Of a stretch of DNA of 64,000 nucleotides, positions 17,073-26,244 are shown one piece after another (within the stretch, counting starts at the first letter, position 1; every line of letters begins with the position of its first letter). The notes under the pieces were generated by a model that was given only the letters and a program-made list of their open reading frames with translations, did not search any database and had not been told where the DNA came from. A program made the translations under genes and the position numbers. Source of the DNA: Paracoccus zhejiangensis (GTDB lineage Bacteria > Pseudomonadota > Alphaproteobacteria > Rhodobacterales > Rhodobacteraceae); contig NZ_CP025430.1 in the NCBI RefSeq assembly GCF_002847445.1, positions 2,046,001 to 2,110,000 of the forward strand, given 5' to 3'.

Positions 17073-17606
17073 TTACTTCTTCTTGCCTTCTTTGCGGAAG
17101 ACATACTCGCCCTTGTAGCGAATGCCTTTGCCCTTGTAGGGCTCGGGCTGACGCCACTCGCGGATGTTCGCGGCGACCTGGCCGACCAGCTGCTGGTCGA
17201 TGCCTTCCACCACGATCTCGGTCTGCTTCGGCGCGGTGATCGTCACGCCCTCGGGCGTTTCGAAATTCACCTCGTGGCTGTAACCCAGCGACAGCTTCAG
17301 GGTCTTGCCCTGCATCGCGGCGCGGTAACCCACACCCTGGATCTCCAGCTCGCGCTTGAAGCCTTCCGACACGCCCGTCGCGAGGTTCGACACCATGCTG
17401 CGGGTCATGCCCCACTGCTGGCGCGCGCGCTTGCTGAGGCCGCGCGGCTTCACCGAAACGGCACCCTCTTCCAGCACCAGATCGACATCGTCGGTCGCGG
17501 TGAAGGAACGCGAGCCCTTCGGACCCTTGACCTCGATGGTCTGGCCCTTGATTTCCGCCGTCACGCCCTTGGGCAGTTCGACCGGTTTCTTACCAATACG
17601 AGACAT
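17073..17606 (-). CDS. rplF: 50S ribosomal protein L6
   Basis: 177 residues starting [15 protein letters not shown], the family start. Two L6 repeats are visible, the second ending in the rRNA-binding [16 protein letters not shown] near the C-terminus. L6 stabilises the GTPase-associated region of the large subunit. An upstream in-frame start is rejected because it would overlap rpsH. Confidence 0.97.
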   Translation of the reverse strand: MSRIGKKPVELPKGVTAEIKGQTIEVKGPKGSRSFTATDDVDLVLEEGAVSVKPRGLSKRARQQWGMTRSMVSNLATGVSEGFKRELEIQGVGYRAAMQGKTLKLSLGYSHEVNFETPEGVTITAPKQTEIVVEGIDQQLVGQVAANIREWRQPEPYKGKGIRYKGEYVFRKEGKKK

Positions 17607-17616
17607 CCTGCCCTCC

Positions 17617-18015
17617 TTAGAATACGGTGCAGAGGACTTCGCCGCCAACATTGGCGTTGCGAGCCGCTGCATCCGACATCACGCCTTTCGGCGTCGAGAC
17701 GATGGAGACGCCCAGGCCCTGACGGACCTGCGGGATTTCCGTGGCGCCGGCATAGACGCGACGACCGGGCTTCGAGACCCGAGCCAACTCGCGGATGACC
17801 GGAGTGCCGTCGTGGTACTTCAGGCCGATTTCCAGCTCTTTGTGGCCCTCGGGCGTGGTCACTTCTTCATAACCACGGATGTAGCCTTCGGATTTCAGCA
17901 CATCCAGAACCCAGGCGCGCAGTTTCGAGGCGGGCGTACGGACGGTCGATTTGCCGCGCATCTGCGAGTTGCGGATACGGGTCAGCATATCGCCGAGAGG
18001 ATCGTTCATGTTCAT
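17617..18015 (-). CDS. rpsH: 30S ribosomal protein S8
   Basis: 132 residues (family about 130). It begins [19 protein letters not shown] and ends with [35 protein letters not shown], the rRNA-binding S8 C-terminal domain. Two ATGs lie at 18015 and 18009; the first has AAGGGGG with good spacing. S8 is an early small-subunit binder and, in E. coli, the spc operon autoregulator. Confidence 0.97.
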   Translation of the reverse strand: MNMNDPLGDMLTRIRNSQMRGKSTVRTPASKLRAWVLDVLKSEGYIRGYEEVTTPEGHKELEIGLKYHDGTPVIRELARVSKPGRRVYAGATEIPQVRQGLGVSIVSTPKGVMSDAAARNANVGGEVLCTVF

Positions 18016-18025
18016 TTTCGCCCCC

Positions 18026-18331
18026 TTACCAGCTGGATTTCACCAGGCCGGGGATCTTGCCGTTCGAGCCGAGCTCGCGCAGCATGATCCGCGACAGTTT
18101 CAGTTTGCGGTAATACGCATGCGGACGACCGGTCAGTTGGCACCGGTTGTGCAGGCGCGTGGCCGAGCTGTTGCGCGGCAGTTCCGCGAGCTTCAGCGAG
18201 GCCTTGAAACGCTCTTCCATCGGAAGGTCCTGGTTGCGGACGATTTCGTTCAGGGCAGCGCGCTTGGCGGCGTATTTCTGGACCAGCTTCTCGCGCTTCA
18301 CTTCGCGCTCGATCATGGATTTCTTAGCCAT
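18026..18331 (-). CDS. rpsN: 30S ribosomal protein S14
   Basis: 101 residues, the long zinc-free form of S14 found in most proteobacteria: there is no CXXC zinc motif. Conserved features include [39 protein letters not shown] at the C-terminus. It lies between rplE and rpsH. Confidence 0.97.
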   Translation of the reverse strand: MAKKSMIEREVKREKLVQKYAAKRAALNEIVRNQDLPMEERFKASLKLAELPRNSSATRLHNRCQLTGRPHAYYRKLKLSRIMLRELGSNGKIPGLVKSSW

Positions 18332-18350
18332 ATCTTCTTTCCCTCCGCGA

Positions 18351-18911
18351 TCAGCTGTTGAACGGCATGTTGAAAGCCTTCAACAGCGACTTCGCTTCCG
18401 CGTCGGTCTTCGCGGTGGTGCAGATGATGATGTCCATCCCCAGAACTTCGTCGACCTTGTCGAAGTTGATTTCCGGGAACACGATCTGTTCCTTCAGGCC
18501 CATGGCATAGTTGCCGCGGCCGTCGAAGGAGGTGCCTTTCACGCCGCGGAAGTCGCGGACGCGGGGCAGCGCGATGTTGATCAGGCGATCGAGGAATTCA
18601 TACATCCGGTCGCCGCGCAGGGTGACCTTGGCGCCAAGCGGCATTTCCTCGCGAACGCGGAAGCCGGCGATCGAGTTCTTCGCCTTGGTGATGACAGCCT
18701 TCTGGCCAGCGATCAGCGACAGTTCTTCTGCGCCCTGCTTGACCTTCTTGGTGTCTTTCACGGCTTCGCCGATGCCCATGTTCAGGACGATCTTGTCCAG
18801 ACGCGGGATCTGCATGTCGTTCTTGTAGCCGAATTCTTCTTTCAGCGCGGCCCGGATCTGCTCGCGGAACAGCGTTTTCAGACGCGGCGTGTATTTGGAT
18901 TGGTCCAGCAT
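18351..18911 (-). CDS. rplE: 50S ribosomal protein L5
   Basis: 186 residues, full length. L5 contacts 5S rRNA and the P-site tRNA. Family segments visible: [22 protein letters not shown] and [27 protein letters not shown], then a C-terminal [26 protein letters not shown]. Its ATG overlaps the stop of rplX by one nucleotide (TGATG). Confidence 0.97.
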   Translation of the reverse strand: MLDQSKYTPRLKTLFREQIRAALKEEFGYKNDMQIPRLDKIVLNMGIGEAVKDTKKVKQGAEELSLIAGQKAVITKAKNSIAGFRVREEMPLGAKVTLRGDRMYEFLDRLINIALPRVRDFRGVKGTSFDGRGNYAMGLKEQIVFPEINFDKVDEVLGMDIIICTTAKTDAEAKSLLKAFNMPFNS

Positions 18912-19219
18912 CAGATCACGTCTCCCGTGGTCTTGGCGAAACGGACCTTGCTGCCGTCTTCTTCCAGGCGGAAGCCGACGCGGGTCGCTTTGCCGTTCTT
19001 GTCCAGCAGCGACAGGTTCGACAGGTCGATCGGCATCGCGACCGGCACACGGCCACCCTGGCTGGACTGGGTTTGCTTGCGGTGACGGATGGCGATGTTC
19101 ACGCCATCAACCACGGCCTTGTTCTCTTTCGGGAACACGGCGGTGATTTCACCCTGACGGCCCTTGTCCTTGCCGGCAAGGACGACGACCTTGTCACCTT
19201 TTTTCAGCTTGGCAGCCAT
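18911..19219 (-). CDS. rplX: 50S ribosomal protein L24
   Basis: 102 residues starting [25 protein letters not shown], the KOW-motif N-terminus of L24, an initiator of large-subunit assembly. A GTG one codon upstream is possible, but the ATG at 19219 has GGAGG 7 nt ahead and overlaps the rplN stop (TGATG). Confidence 0.96.
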   Translation of the reverse strand: MAAKLKKGDKVVVLAGKDKGRQGEITAVFPKENKAVVDGVNIAIRHRKQTQSSQGGRVPVAMPIDLSNLSLLDKNGKATRVGFRLEEDGSKVRFAKTTGDVI

Positions 19220-19587
19220 CACAGCACCTCCGGAGCGAGCGAGATGATCTTCATGAAGTTCTTCGCACGCAGCTCGCGCACGACCGGCCCGAAAATACGG
19301 GTGCCGACCGGTTCGCCCTGGTTGTTCAGGATGACGGCGGCGTTGCGGTCGAAGCGGATCGAAGTGCCGTCTTCACGGGTGACTTCTTTGGCGGTGCGCA
19401 CGACGACGGCCTTGCGGACGTCACCTTTCTTCACGCGACCGCGCGGGATGGCTTCCTTGACGGACACGACAATGATGTCGCCCACCGACGCATAGCGACG
19501 GTGCGAACCACCCAGGACCTTGATGCACTGAACTCGGCGAGCGCCGGAGTTGTCAGCAACATCCAGATTGGTCTGCATCTGGATCAT
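19219..19587 (-). CDS. rplN: 50S ribosomal protein L14
   Basis: 122 residues, exactly the usual L14 length. Segments [33 protein letters not shown] and [20 protein letters not shown] are diagnostic. L14 sits at the subunit interface and contacts helix 14 of 16S rRNA. It lies 72 nt after rpsQ. Confidence 0.97.
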   Translation of the reverse strand: MIQMQTNLDVADNSGARRVQCIKVLGGSHRRYASVGDIIVVSVKEAIPRGRVKKGDVRKAVVVRTAKEVTREDGTSIRFDRNAAVILNNQGEPVGTRIFGPVVRELRAKNFMKIISLAPEVL

Positions 19588-19659
19588 TTGGTTACTCCCG
19601 ACCTTTGGGGACTTACTCTTACAGCCCCAGGGTTTCGATCAAACTGGATCAGGAAGCGC

Positions 19660-19905
19660 TCAGGACTGAGCAGCTTCCTCCGTCAGAACGGTCCAGCGTT
19701 TCGTCTTCGAGATCGGCGCGCATTCGATGATGCGAACGGTGTCACCGATCTTGAACTGGTTGTCCGCGTCATGCGCCCGGTATTTCTTGGACGAACGGAC
19801 GATCTTGTGCAGCACCGGATGCTTGAAGCGACGCTCGACCAGGACCGTGACGGTCTGCTCGTTCTTGTCGCTGGTCACCGTGCCTTGCAGGATGCGTTTG
19901 GGCAT
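19660..19905 (-). CDS. rpsQ: 30S ribosomal protein S17
   Basis: 81 residues. The OB-fold S17 core [46 protein letters not shown] is followed by [18 protein letters not shown]. It helps organise the 5' domain of 16S rRNA. Starts 10 nt after rpmC. Confidence 0.97.
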   Translation of the reverse strand: MPKRILQGTVTSDKNEQTVTVLVERRFKHPVLHKIVRSSKKYRAHDADNQFKIGDTVRIIECAPISKTKRWTVLTEEAAQS

Positions 19906-19915
19906 GGCGGCCTCC

Positions 19916-20122
19916 TTACTGCTGGGCGGCCGCGTCGGCGGCCTTCTGGTTCAGAATGGTTTTCACCCGCGCGACGTCACGACGGACGGCACGCATACGG
20001 GCGGTCGATTCGATCTGGCCGGTGGCCTGCTGGAAGCGAAGGTTGAACGCTTCCTTTTTCAGCGCGATCAGCTGGTCTTTCAGCTGGTCGGGCGTCTTGT
20101 CTTTCAGTTCCTGCGCTTTCAT
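19916..20122 (-). CDS. rpmC: 50S ribosomal protein L29
   Basis: 68 residues, a two-helix protein at the exit tunnel that helps dock trigger factor and SRP. Begins [36 protein letters not shown], as in the family. It is separated from rplP by 202 nt holding a terminator-like hairpin and a promoter candidate, an uncommon break in the S10 cluster. Confidence 0.97.
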   Translation of the reverse strand: MKAQELKDKTPDQLKDQLIALKKEAFNLRFQQATGQIESTARMRAVRRDVARVKTILNQKAADAAAQQ

Positions 20123-20206
20123 GCGCCTCGTCCTTTCAACATCACCGGAGAGCCCCGGTCATACCGGGCCACCCTGATTCCGGTGGAGTTTCGTGATGAA
20201 GGCCTG

Positions 20207-20235
20207 CCCATACCCCCCAAAGGCCAGTCTTGCAA
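20207..20235 (-). promoter_or_regulatory. Candidate sigma-70 type promoter for rpmC and downstream genes
   Basis: On the minus strand, TTGCAA (20230-20235) and TATGGG (20207-20212) with a 17-nt spacer, about 85 nt ahead of the rpmC start. It follows the hairpin at 20268-20293, so it could restart transcription after partial termination. Confidence 0.45.
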
Positions 20236-20267
20236 GGGGTTTTCGGGCCGATCCTCCGGAAAAGCCT

Positions 20268-20293
20268 GACCCCGCCAGTTGCCCGGCGGGGTC
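20268..20293 (-). terminator. Hairpin between rplP and rpmC, terminator-like
   Basis: Perfect 9-bp arms GACCCCGCC (20268-20276) and GGCGGGGTC (20285-20293) with an 8-nt loop. On the minus strand AGGCTTTTCC follows, a short T-run, so termination is probably partial. It lies 32 nt past the rplP stop. Confidence 0.6.
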
Positions 20294-20324
20294 TTTCGTT
20301 GCCTGCGCTGTCAGCGCAAGATTC

Positions 20325-20738
20325 TTACCAGTCAGCGCGCTCGACGATGCGGCACTTGATCGGCAGTTTCATCGCACCGAGGCGCAGGGCCTCGCGGGCG
20401 ACGGTGTCGTTCACGCCGTCGATCTCGAACATGATCCGGCCCGGGTGGACGCGGGCAGCCCAGAAATCGACCGAGCCCTTGCCTTTACCCATCCGCACTT
20501 CCGTCGGCTTGCCGGTGACCGGCAGGTCCGGGAAAATCCGGATCCAGACCCGGCCCTGACGCTTCATGTGGCGGGTGATCGCGCGGCGGGCCGCTTCGAT
20601 CTGGCGGGCGGTGACGCGCTCGGGTTCGGTGGCCTTCAGGGCGTAATGGCCGAAGTTCAGGTCGAAACCGCCCTTCGCCTCGCCGTGGATCCGGCCCTTG
20701 AACTGTTTGCGGAACTTCGTCCGTTTCGGTTGCAGCAT
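20325..20738 (-). CDS. rplP: 50S ribosomal protein L16
   Basis: 137 residues (family 136-144). [19 protein letters not shown] at the start and [29 protein letters not shown] are diagnostic. L16 shapes the peptidyl transferase and A-site region. Starts 12 nt after the rpsC stop. Confidence 0.97.
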   Translation of the reverse strand: MLQPKRTKFRKQFKGRIHGEAKGGFDLNFGHYALKATEPERVTARQIEAARRAITRHMKRQGRVWIRIFPDLPVTGKPTEVRMGKGKGSVDFWAARVHPGRIMFEIDGVNDTVAREALRLGAMKLPIKCRIVERADW

Positions 20739-20750
20739 TGTATCTACTCC

Positions 20751-21461
20751 TTACCGGGCGTCGCGACGCGGGCCACGGGGCGCCGGACCTTCCTGGGCCT
20801 CGGCGGCCTTGCGGTCGCGAGCCTGCGGATCATGTTCCATGATCTCGCCTTTGAAGATCCAGACCTTCACGCCGATGATCCCATAGGGGGTCGTGGCTTC
20901 GGACAGCGCATAGTCGATGTCGGCGCGCAGCGTATGCAGCGGCACGCGGCCCTCGCGGTACCATTCGGTCCGCGCGATCTCCGCACCACCCAGACGACCG
21001 GCGACGTTCACCCGGATACCCAGGGCGCCCATGCGCATGGCGTTCTGCACGGCACGCTTCATCGCGCGGCGGAACGAGACCCGACGCTCGAGCTGCTGGG
21101 CGATCGACTCGGCCACCAGCTGGGCGTCCAGCTCGGGCTTGCGCACTTCGACGATGTTCAGGTGCAGTTCCGAATCGGTGAACTTTGCGACTTTCTTGCG
21201 CAGAGTCTCGATGTCGGCGCCCTTCTTGCCGATGATGACGCCCGGACGCGCTGCGTGAATGGTCACGCGGCACTTCTTGTGCGGACGCTCGATGATGACG
21301 CGGCTGATGCCGGCCTGCTTGGCTTCTTTGTGGATGAAGTCCCGAATCTTCAGGTCTTCCAGCAGCAGATTGCCGTAATCCTTGTCATCCGCATACCAGC
21401 GGCTGTCCCAGGTGCGGTTGACCTGGAGGCGCATCCCGATGGGGTTAACCTTCTGACCCAT
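20751..21461 (-). CDS. rpsC: 30S ribosomal protein S3
   Basis: 236 residues, starting [30 protein letters not shown]. The KH domain carries [18 protein letters not shown], and the C-terminal S3 domain [40 protein letters not shown]3 helps form the mRNA entry site. The C-terminus ends with an Arg/Gly/Pro tail. Its ATG overlaps the rplV stop (TAATG). Confidence 0.97.
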   Translation of the reverse strand: MGQKVNPIGMRLQVNRTWDSRWYADDKDYGNLLLEDLKIRDFIHKEAKQAGISRVIIERPHKKCRVTIHAARPGVIIGKKGADIETLRKKVAKFTDSELHLNIVEVRKPELDAQLVAESIAQQLERRVSFRRAMKRAVQNAMRMGALGIRVNVAGRLGGAEIARTEWYREGRVPLHTLRADIDYALSEATTPYGIIGVKVWIFKGEIMEHDPQARDRKAAEAQEGPAPRGPRRDAR

Positions 21462-21841
21462 TACGCTTGCTCCTCGACTTGACGCACCTTGATGGTGATT
21501 TCCGAAAACGGCTTCATGATCTTGCCATAGCGGCCACGTGCCCGCGGACGGCCACGCTTCATCACCAGGTTCTTGCCGACCCAGGCTTCGGCGACGATCA
21601 GGCTGTCGACGTCGAGACCGTGGTTGTTTTCAGCGTTGGCGATGGCCGACTGAAGGCATTTCTTCACGTCGCCGGCGATGCGCTTGTGCGAGAAGGTGAG
21701 GTCGGCCAGGGCCTTGTCAACCTTCTTGCCGCGGATCAGCTGAGCCACGAGGTTCAGCTTCTGCGGCGAGGTGCGCAGCATCTTCGTTTTCGCGAAGGCT
21801 TCGTTCTCCGCCACGCGGCGCGGATTGTTTTCCTTACCCAT
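21461..21841 (-). CDS. rplV: 50S ribosomal protein L22
   Basis: 126 residues. Conserved [30 protein letters not shown] and a C-terminal [24 protein letters not shown] that covers the tunnel-facing loop region, where macrolide resistance changes map in other species. Starts 5 nt after rpsS. Confidence 0.97.
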   Translation of the reverse strand: MGKENNPRRVAENEAFAKTKMLRTSPQKLNLVAQLIRGKKVDKALADLTFSHKRIAGDVKKCLQSAIANAENNHGLDVDSLIVAEAWVGKNLVMKRGRPRARGRYGKIMKPFSEITIKVRQVEEQA

Positions 21842-21846
21842 GACGA

Positions 21847-22125
21847 TTACTTCCTCTTGGCTTTCTTGTCCGCCGCGTGACCGTAATAGGTGCGCGTGGG
21901 CGAATATTCACCGAATTTCTGGCCGATCATCTCTTCCGACACGTTGACCGGAATGTGCTTGTGACCGTTGTAGACCCCGAAGGTCAGGCCAACGAATTGC
22001 GGCAGGATGGTCGAGCGACGCGACCAGATCTTGATAACGTCCGACTTGCCCGCCTCGCGAGCTTTCTCGGCCTTGCGAAGCACATATGCGTCGACAAAAG
22101 GCCCCTTCCAAACAGAACGTGCCAT
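21847..22125 (-). CDS. rpsS: 30S ribosomal protein S19
   Basis: 92 residues, exactly the usual length. [22 protein letters not shown] and [62 protein letters not shown] are standard S19 features at the head of the 30S subunit. Three nucleotides separate it from rplB. Confidence 0.97.
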   Translation of the reverse strand: MARSVWKGPFVDAYVLRKAEKAREAGKSDVIKIWSRRSTILPQFVGLTFGVYNGHKHIPVNVSEEMIGQKFGEYSPTRTYYGHAADKKAKRK

Positions 22126-22128
22126 TGA

Positions 22129-22968
22129 TTAACGCCCCTTCTTCTTCGCGTGACGCGACCGCAGGATGTACTTGTCGGTCGCCTTGTTCGAGCGAGTCTT
22201 CTTGCCCTTGGTGTCCTTACCCCAGGGCGTGACCGGCGTACGGCCACCCGAGGTACGACCCTCACCACCACCATGCGGGTGATCGATCGGGTTCATGGCG
22301 ACACCACGGACCGAGGGACGGATGCCCTTGTGGCGGTTCCGGCCGGCTTTACCGAGGTTCTGGTTCGAGTGGTCGGCATTCGACACAGCGCCGATCGAGG
22401 CGATGCATTCCTGGCGGACCAGGCGCAGTTCACCCGAGCTCAGGCGGATCTGGGCATAGCCACCGTCACGGCCGACGAACTGGGCATAGGTGCCAGCCGA
22501 ACGGGCGATCTGGCCACCCTTGCCGGGCTTCAGCTCGACGTTGTGGACGATGGTACCGATCGGCATGCCGCTGAAGGGCATGGCGTTACCGGGCTTCACG
22601 TCGACCTTGGCGCCGGCGATGACGCTGTCACCCACGGCCAGACGCTGCGGCGCGAGGATATAGGCCTGCTCGCCGTCTTCGTACTTCACCAGCGCGATGA
22701 AGGCGGTGCGGTTGGGATCGTATTCGATCCGCTCGACCGTGGCGGCCACGTCGAACTTGTTGCGCTTGAAATCGACGATGCGATACAGGCGCTTTGCCCC
22801 GCCGCCCTGGCGGCGCATGGTGATCCGTCCGGTGTTGTTCCGACCGCCCTTCTTGGTCAAACCCTCGGTGAGGGATTTGACCGGACGCCCTTTCCAAAGC
22901 TCCGAACGGTCGATCAGAACCAGCCCACGCTGGCCAGGCGTCGTCGGTTTATACGACTTCAATGCCAT
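22129..22968 (-). CDS. rplB: 50S ribosomal protein L2
   Basis: 279 residues. The RNA-binding and C-terminal domains are intact, including the universally conserved His region [29 protein letters not shown] near the peptidyl transferase centre. It follows rplW after a 114-nt gap with a hairpin. Confidence 0.98.
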   Translation of the reverse strand: MALKSYKPTTPGQRGLVLIDRSELWKGRPVKSLTEGLTKKGGRNNTGRITMRRQGGGAKRLYRIVDFKRNKFDVAATVERIEYDPNRTAFIALVKYEDGEQAYILAPQRLAVGDSVIAGAKVDVKPGNAMPFSGMPIGTIVHNVELKPGKGGQIARSAGTYAQFVGRDGGYAQIRLSSGELRLVRQECIASIGAVSNADHSNQNLGKAGRNRHKGIRPSVRGVAMNPIDHPHGGGEGRTSGGRTPVTPWGKDTKGKKTRSNKATDKYILRSRHAKKKGR

Positions 22969-23039
22969 CTTTCTGTCTTCCGTTGCTTTGGACCTGCCCC
23001 ACGTTCTCGAAGCAAGGGTCCGTTTCAGTCAAAAGTCAC

Positions 23040-23065
23040 GCGGCCCCCGTTTTCACAGGGGCCGC
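23040..23065 (-). promoter_or_regulatory. Hairpin between rplW and rplB
   Basis: Perfect 8-bp arms GCGGCCCC (23040-23047) and GGGGCCGC (23058-23065) with a 10-nt loop, 18 nt past the rplW stop. On the minus strand GTGACTTTTG follows. It resembles a weak terminator or processing site inside the S10 operon. Confidence 0.55.
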
Positions 23066-23082
23066 AAATCAGCGGCTACCTA

Positions 23083-23379
23083 TCAGAGTCCCGTCGAGAC
23101 GTCGATGGTGTTGCCTTCTTCCAGCGTCACATAGGCTTTCTTGACGTCGCTGCGGACACCTTTGATGCCCTTGAAGCGCTTGGTCTTGCCCTTGGTGATG
23201 GTGGTGTTGACCGCCTTCACCTTCACACCGAACAGCGCCTCGACCGCAGATTTGATCTCGGGTTTGCTGGCCGACTTGGCGACCTGGAAGACAACGCCGT
23301 TGTTGTCCGAGGTCATGGTGGCCTTTTCGGTGATGATCGGCTTGACGATCACGTCGTAATGTTCAGCTTTCGCGCTCAT
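23083..23379 (-). CDS. rplW: 50S ribosomal protein L23
   Basis: 98 residues. Core [52 protein letters not shown] is typical of L23, which lies at the tunnel exit and docks trigger factor and SRP. Its start overlaps the rplD stop by 4 nt. Confidence 0.97.
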   Translation of the reverse strand: MSAKAEHYDVIVKPIITEKATMTSDNNGVVFQVAKSASKPEIKSAVEALFGVKVKAVNTTITKGKTKRFKGIKGVRSDVKKAYVTLEEGNTIDVSTGL

Positions 23380-23996
23380 TTCAGACGAGCCTCCAGAGCT
23401 TCGACGCCCGCCCGCGTGATCACCAGCGTGTCGCGCTTCAGGATGTCATACACGTTTGCGCCCATCGACGGCAGCACATCGACGCCCTCGACATTGCGGG
23501 CGGCGCGGGCAAAGCCCTCGTTCACTTCCGCACCATCGATGATCAGGACGCGCTTCCAGCCGTTCTCGCGAACTGCCTTGGCGACGACCGAGGTCTTGGC
23601 ATTGGCCAGATCGAGATTGTCGATGATGACCAGCTCGCCCGCGGTGGCCTTGGCCGACAGCGCGTGCTTCAGACCCAGAGCCCGGACCTTCTTGGGCAGG
23701 TCAAAGGCGTGGCTGCGCGGGGTCGGGCCCTTGTAGACACCACCCTTGCGGAAGATCGGCGCCTTGCGCGACCCGTGGCGAGCGCCGCCGGTGCCCTTCT
23801 GGCGATAGATCTTCTTGGTCGAGTAGCTGACCTCGGACTTGCCCAGCACCGAGTGCGTCCCGGCCTGTGCCTTGGCGTGCTGCCAGCGCACGACGCGCTG
23901 CAGCAGGTCGCCGCGCGGCTCGAGCCCGAAGATCTCGTCGCTGAGATCGATCGAACCGGCTTTGCCGGTTTCCAGCTTGATCACATCGAGTTTCAT
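23376..23996 (-). CDS. rplD: 50S ribosomal protein L4
   Basis: 206 residues. The extended loop that reaches the exit tunnel is visible as [34 protein letters not shown]4 of gammaproteobacteria also represses its own operon; whether that holds here is unknown. It overlaps rplC and rplW by 4 nt each. Confidence 0.97.
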   Translation of the reverse strand: MKLDVIKLETGKAGSIDLSDEIFGLEPRGDLLQRVVRWQHAKAQAGTHSVLGKSEVSYSTKKIYRQKGTGGARHGSRKAPIFRKGGVYKGPTPRSHAFDLPKKVRALGLKHALSAKATAGELVIIDNLDLANAKTSVVAKAVRENGWKRVLIIDGAEVNEGFARAARNVEGVDVLPSMGANVYDILKRDTLVITRAGVEALEARLK

Positions 23997-24904
23997 TTAT
24001 CTTCTCCTTCCGGAGCATCGCCTTTGGCCGCGTCATCGGCTTTGTCGGCAGCCGGATCGGCATTCGGATCTGCAGCTTCCTTGTCGGCAGCGATCGAGGC
24101 TTCGGCCTCGGCCAGCGCCGCAGCTTCCTGCTCGGCGGCCAGACGGGCGGCTTCCTCGCGGGCGGCTTCTTCCTCGGCGGCAGCAGCGGCAGCAGCTTCC
24201 TCGGCCAGGCGCTTGGCTTCGGCAGCAGCCGATTTCAGCGCGGCGGGATAGATCAGGTTCTCGGGCGTCGCTTTCTTCACGGCGTCCTTGACGGTGACCC
24301 AGCCACCTTTCGAACCCGGAACCGAACCCTTGACCATGATCAGGCCACGGTCAGCGTCGGTGCGAACAACCTGCAGGTTCTGCGTGGTGACGCGAACGGC
24401 ACCCAGGTGACCCGCCATCTTCTTGCCCTTGAACACCTTGCCGGGGTCCTGGCACTGGCCGGTCGAACCGTGCGAACGGTGGCTGATCGACACGCCGTGC
24501 GAGGCGCGCAGACCACCGAAGTTGTGGCGCTTCATCGCACCGGCGAAACCCTTACCGATCGAGGTGCCGGCGATGTCCACGAACTGACCGGCGAAGTAAT
24601 GGTCAGCGGTGATCTCTTCACCAACCTTGATCAGGTTTTCTTCGGCGACGCGGAATTCCGCGATCTTGCGCTTGGGCGCGACCGAGGCTTTCGCGAAATG
24701 GCCACGCAGCGCCGCAGTGGTGCGCTTGGCCTTGGCTTCACCAGCGCCCAGCTGGACGGCGGTATAGCCGTCACGCTCGATGGTGCGCTGATCAACGACT
24801 TGCAGACCGTCCAGTTGCAGGACGGTGACGGGGACCTGACGGCCGTCTTCCAGGAACAGCCGGGTCATGCCCAGCTTCTTGGCGATAATACCGGTACGCA
24901 GCAT
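23993..24904 (-). CDS. rplC: 50S ribosomal protein L3 with Ala/Glu-rich C-terminal extension
   Basis: 303 residues. The first 220 or so are a normal L3: [73 protein letters not shown]. The last 80 residues are a low-complexity tail rich in Ala, Glu, Asp and Lys ([24 protein letters not shown] then [12 protein letters not shown]), probably a helix followed by a disordered acidic end. Most bacterial L3 proteins are about 210 residues. The ATG at 24904 is preferred over one 10 codons upstream since it gives the family start. Confidence 0.95.
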   Translation of the reverse strand: MLRTGIIAKKLGMTRLFLEDGRQVPVTVLQLDGLQVVDQRTIERDGYTAVQLGAGEAKAKRTTAALRGHFAKASVAPKRKIAEFRVAEENLIKVGEEITADHYFAGQFVDIAGTSIGKGFAGAMKRHNFGGLRASHGVSISHRSHGSTGQCQDPGKVFKGKKMAGHLGAVRVTTQNLQVVRTDADRGLIMVKGSVPGSKGGWVTVKDAVKKATPENLIYPAALKSAAAEAKRLAEEAAAAAAAEEEAAREEAARLAAEQEAAALAEAEASIAADKEAADPNADPAADKADDAAKGDAPEGEDK

Positions 24905-24914
24905 GTTCGCCCCC

Positions 24915-25223
24915 TCAGACCTTGATCTCGACATCCACGCCAGCGGCGAGGTCGAGCTTCATCAGGGCGTCAACGGTCTGCGGGGTCGGATCGACGATGT
25001 CCAGCAGACGCTTGTGGGTACGGATCTCCCACTGGTCACGCGATTTCTTGTCGATGTGCGGGCCGCGCAGAACGGTGAATTTCTCGATCTTGTTCGGCAG
25101 AGGAATCGGGCCGCGAACGGTCGCGCCGGTGCGCTTGGCGGTGTTGACGATCTCCTGGGTGCTGGCATCCAGAACCCGATAGTCAAACGCCTTCAGCCGA
25201 ATCCGGATGTTTTGGCTTTGCAT
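24915..25223 (-). CDS. rpsJ: 30S ribosomal protein S10
   Basis: 102 residues, the usual S10 (NusE) length, starting [21 protein letters not shown] and containing [47 protein letters not shown]10 serves in the ribosome and in NusB-dependent antitermination. Several upstream starts exist; the ATG at 25223 is chosen for its AGAGG ribosome site. First gene of the ribosomal cluster here. Confidence 0.97.
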   Translation of the reverse strand: MQSQNIRIRLKAFDYRVLDASTQEIVNTAKRTGATVRGPIPLPNKIEKFTVLRGPHIDKKSRDQWEIRTHKRLLDIVDPTPQTVDALMKLDLAAGVDVEIKV

Positions 25224-25298
25224 AGTCATCCCTCTTGCGGGGAGTTCCAGTTGAGAGGCTGACGACACCCCATGTGGCGCCAGCGTCGAACCGTATAA

Positions 25299-25332
25299 CA
25301 AAATTGCAAGGCCGCCCCCATAGCGGGCGGCC
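25299..25332 (-). terminator. Hairpin in the rpsJ leader (terminator or attenuator)
   Basis: Perfect 8-bp arms GGCCGCCC (25310-25317) and GGGCGGCC (25325-25332), followed on the minus strand by TTGCAATTTTG. It stands about 100 nt past the phosphodiesterase gene and 76 nt before rpsJ, so it may end the upstream operon or act as an attenuator in the S10 leader. Confidence 0.6.
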
Positions 25333-25387
25333 CTGACAATGGCAACCGATTCCTGTGCAGAAGATGCGGATTCGGTAGCGATGGCGG

Positions 25388-25416
25388 CTTTTGGCGTATT
25401 GGCGCTGCGGTGTCAA
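25388..25416 (-). promoter_or_regulatory. Possible rpsJ operon promoter
   Basis: On the minus strand a consensus TTGACA (25411-25416) lies right after the phosphodiesterase stop. A 17-nt spacer leads to CAAAAG (25388-25393), a poor -10. If used, the rpsJ leader would be about 155 nt and would contain the hairpin at 25310-25332. Confidence 0.35.
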
Positions 25417-25431
25417 TACCACCCGAACGGC

Positions 25432-26244
25432 TCAGGGCGTGATGCCGCGATCCGTTTCCAACTCGATCCAGCCGCCCTCGCCCCGGGTGAAATCCAACAG
25501 CTCCGGCGCCCTGAACCCGGCCTCGTCCATCGGCGCGACATGCCGCTCGATCCGAAGGTCGTCGCCCTCGATCTCCAGCACCGCGAACTCGTTCTGCCGG
25601 TCGTCCAGCCTTGCGCAGAGCGCGGTACCGGCCTGGACCTGCAACAGATGCGGATGACCCAGGCCCAGAAGCGAACCCACTGCCCAGAGATGCAGATGCC
25701 CGGTCAGCGCGATCCTGACACCCCCTGCCTCGAAGCGCGCCAGCGCCTCGGGCGCGCGGCGGGCCAGTTCCTTGTCGACCTGCGGCAGTTGCTGCAGCGG
25801 ATGATGCAGCGCCACGATATTCACGGCCAGCGCGTCGAGACTGCCAAGCACCCGGCCGATGTCGTCCTCGTGCACCACGCCGCGCTGCCAGGCAAAGGGA
25901 TCGACGCTGTTGATGCCATGCACCCGCGCCCAGCCCGCCGCCCCGGTCGGCGCGCGGTCAGGGCTGATCGCCTCGTCGTAATCCGCATAGGGCCTGAGGA
26001 AGCGCACCGGGATATTGTAGAGCGGCACGTCATGATTGCCCGGCACCGCCATGTGCGGCGCGGTGAGGCGGGCGAGGAACTCGGCTGCCTGCCGGAACTG
26101 GCCGGGCCGGCCGCGATGGGTCAGGTCGCCCGTCACCACAACCAAATCGGCCCCAGAGCCGTTCACGCGCTCAAGCAGCGGCTCGACCAGATCCTCGCGA
26201 TGAAAGCCGAAATGCAGGTCGGACAGATGCGCGATACGGGTCAC
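25432..26244 (-). CDS. Metallophosphoesterase, class III cyclic-nucleotide phosphodiesterase-like
   Basis: 270 residues with all calcineurin-like phosphoesterase motifs in order: DLHFG near residue 9, GDLTHRG, GNHD and LTGHLH, which bind the two metals. The size and motif variants fit CpdA-type or related class III phosphodiesterases, but the substrate (cyclic nucleotide, lipid headgroup or nucleotide) cannot be told from sequence. It starts with GTG at 26244, overlapping the lipid kinase stop as GTGA, so the two are translated together. Confidence 0.87.
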   Translation of the reverse strand: MTRIAHLSDLHFGFHREDLVEPLLERVNGSGADLVVVTGDLTHRGRPGQFRQAAEFLARLTAPHMAVPGNHDVPLYNIPVRFLRPYADYDEAISPDRAPTGAAGWARVHGINSVDPFAWQRGVVHEDDIGRVLGSLDALAVNIVALHHPLQQLPQVDKELARRAPEALARFEAGGVRIALTGHLHLWAVGSLLGLGHPHLLQVQAGTALCARLDDRQNEFAVLEIEGDDLRIERHVAPMDEAGFRAPELLDFTRGEGGWIELETDRGITP

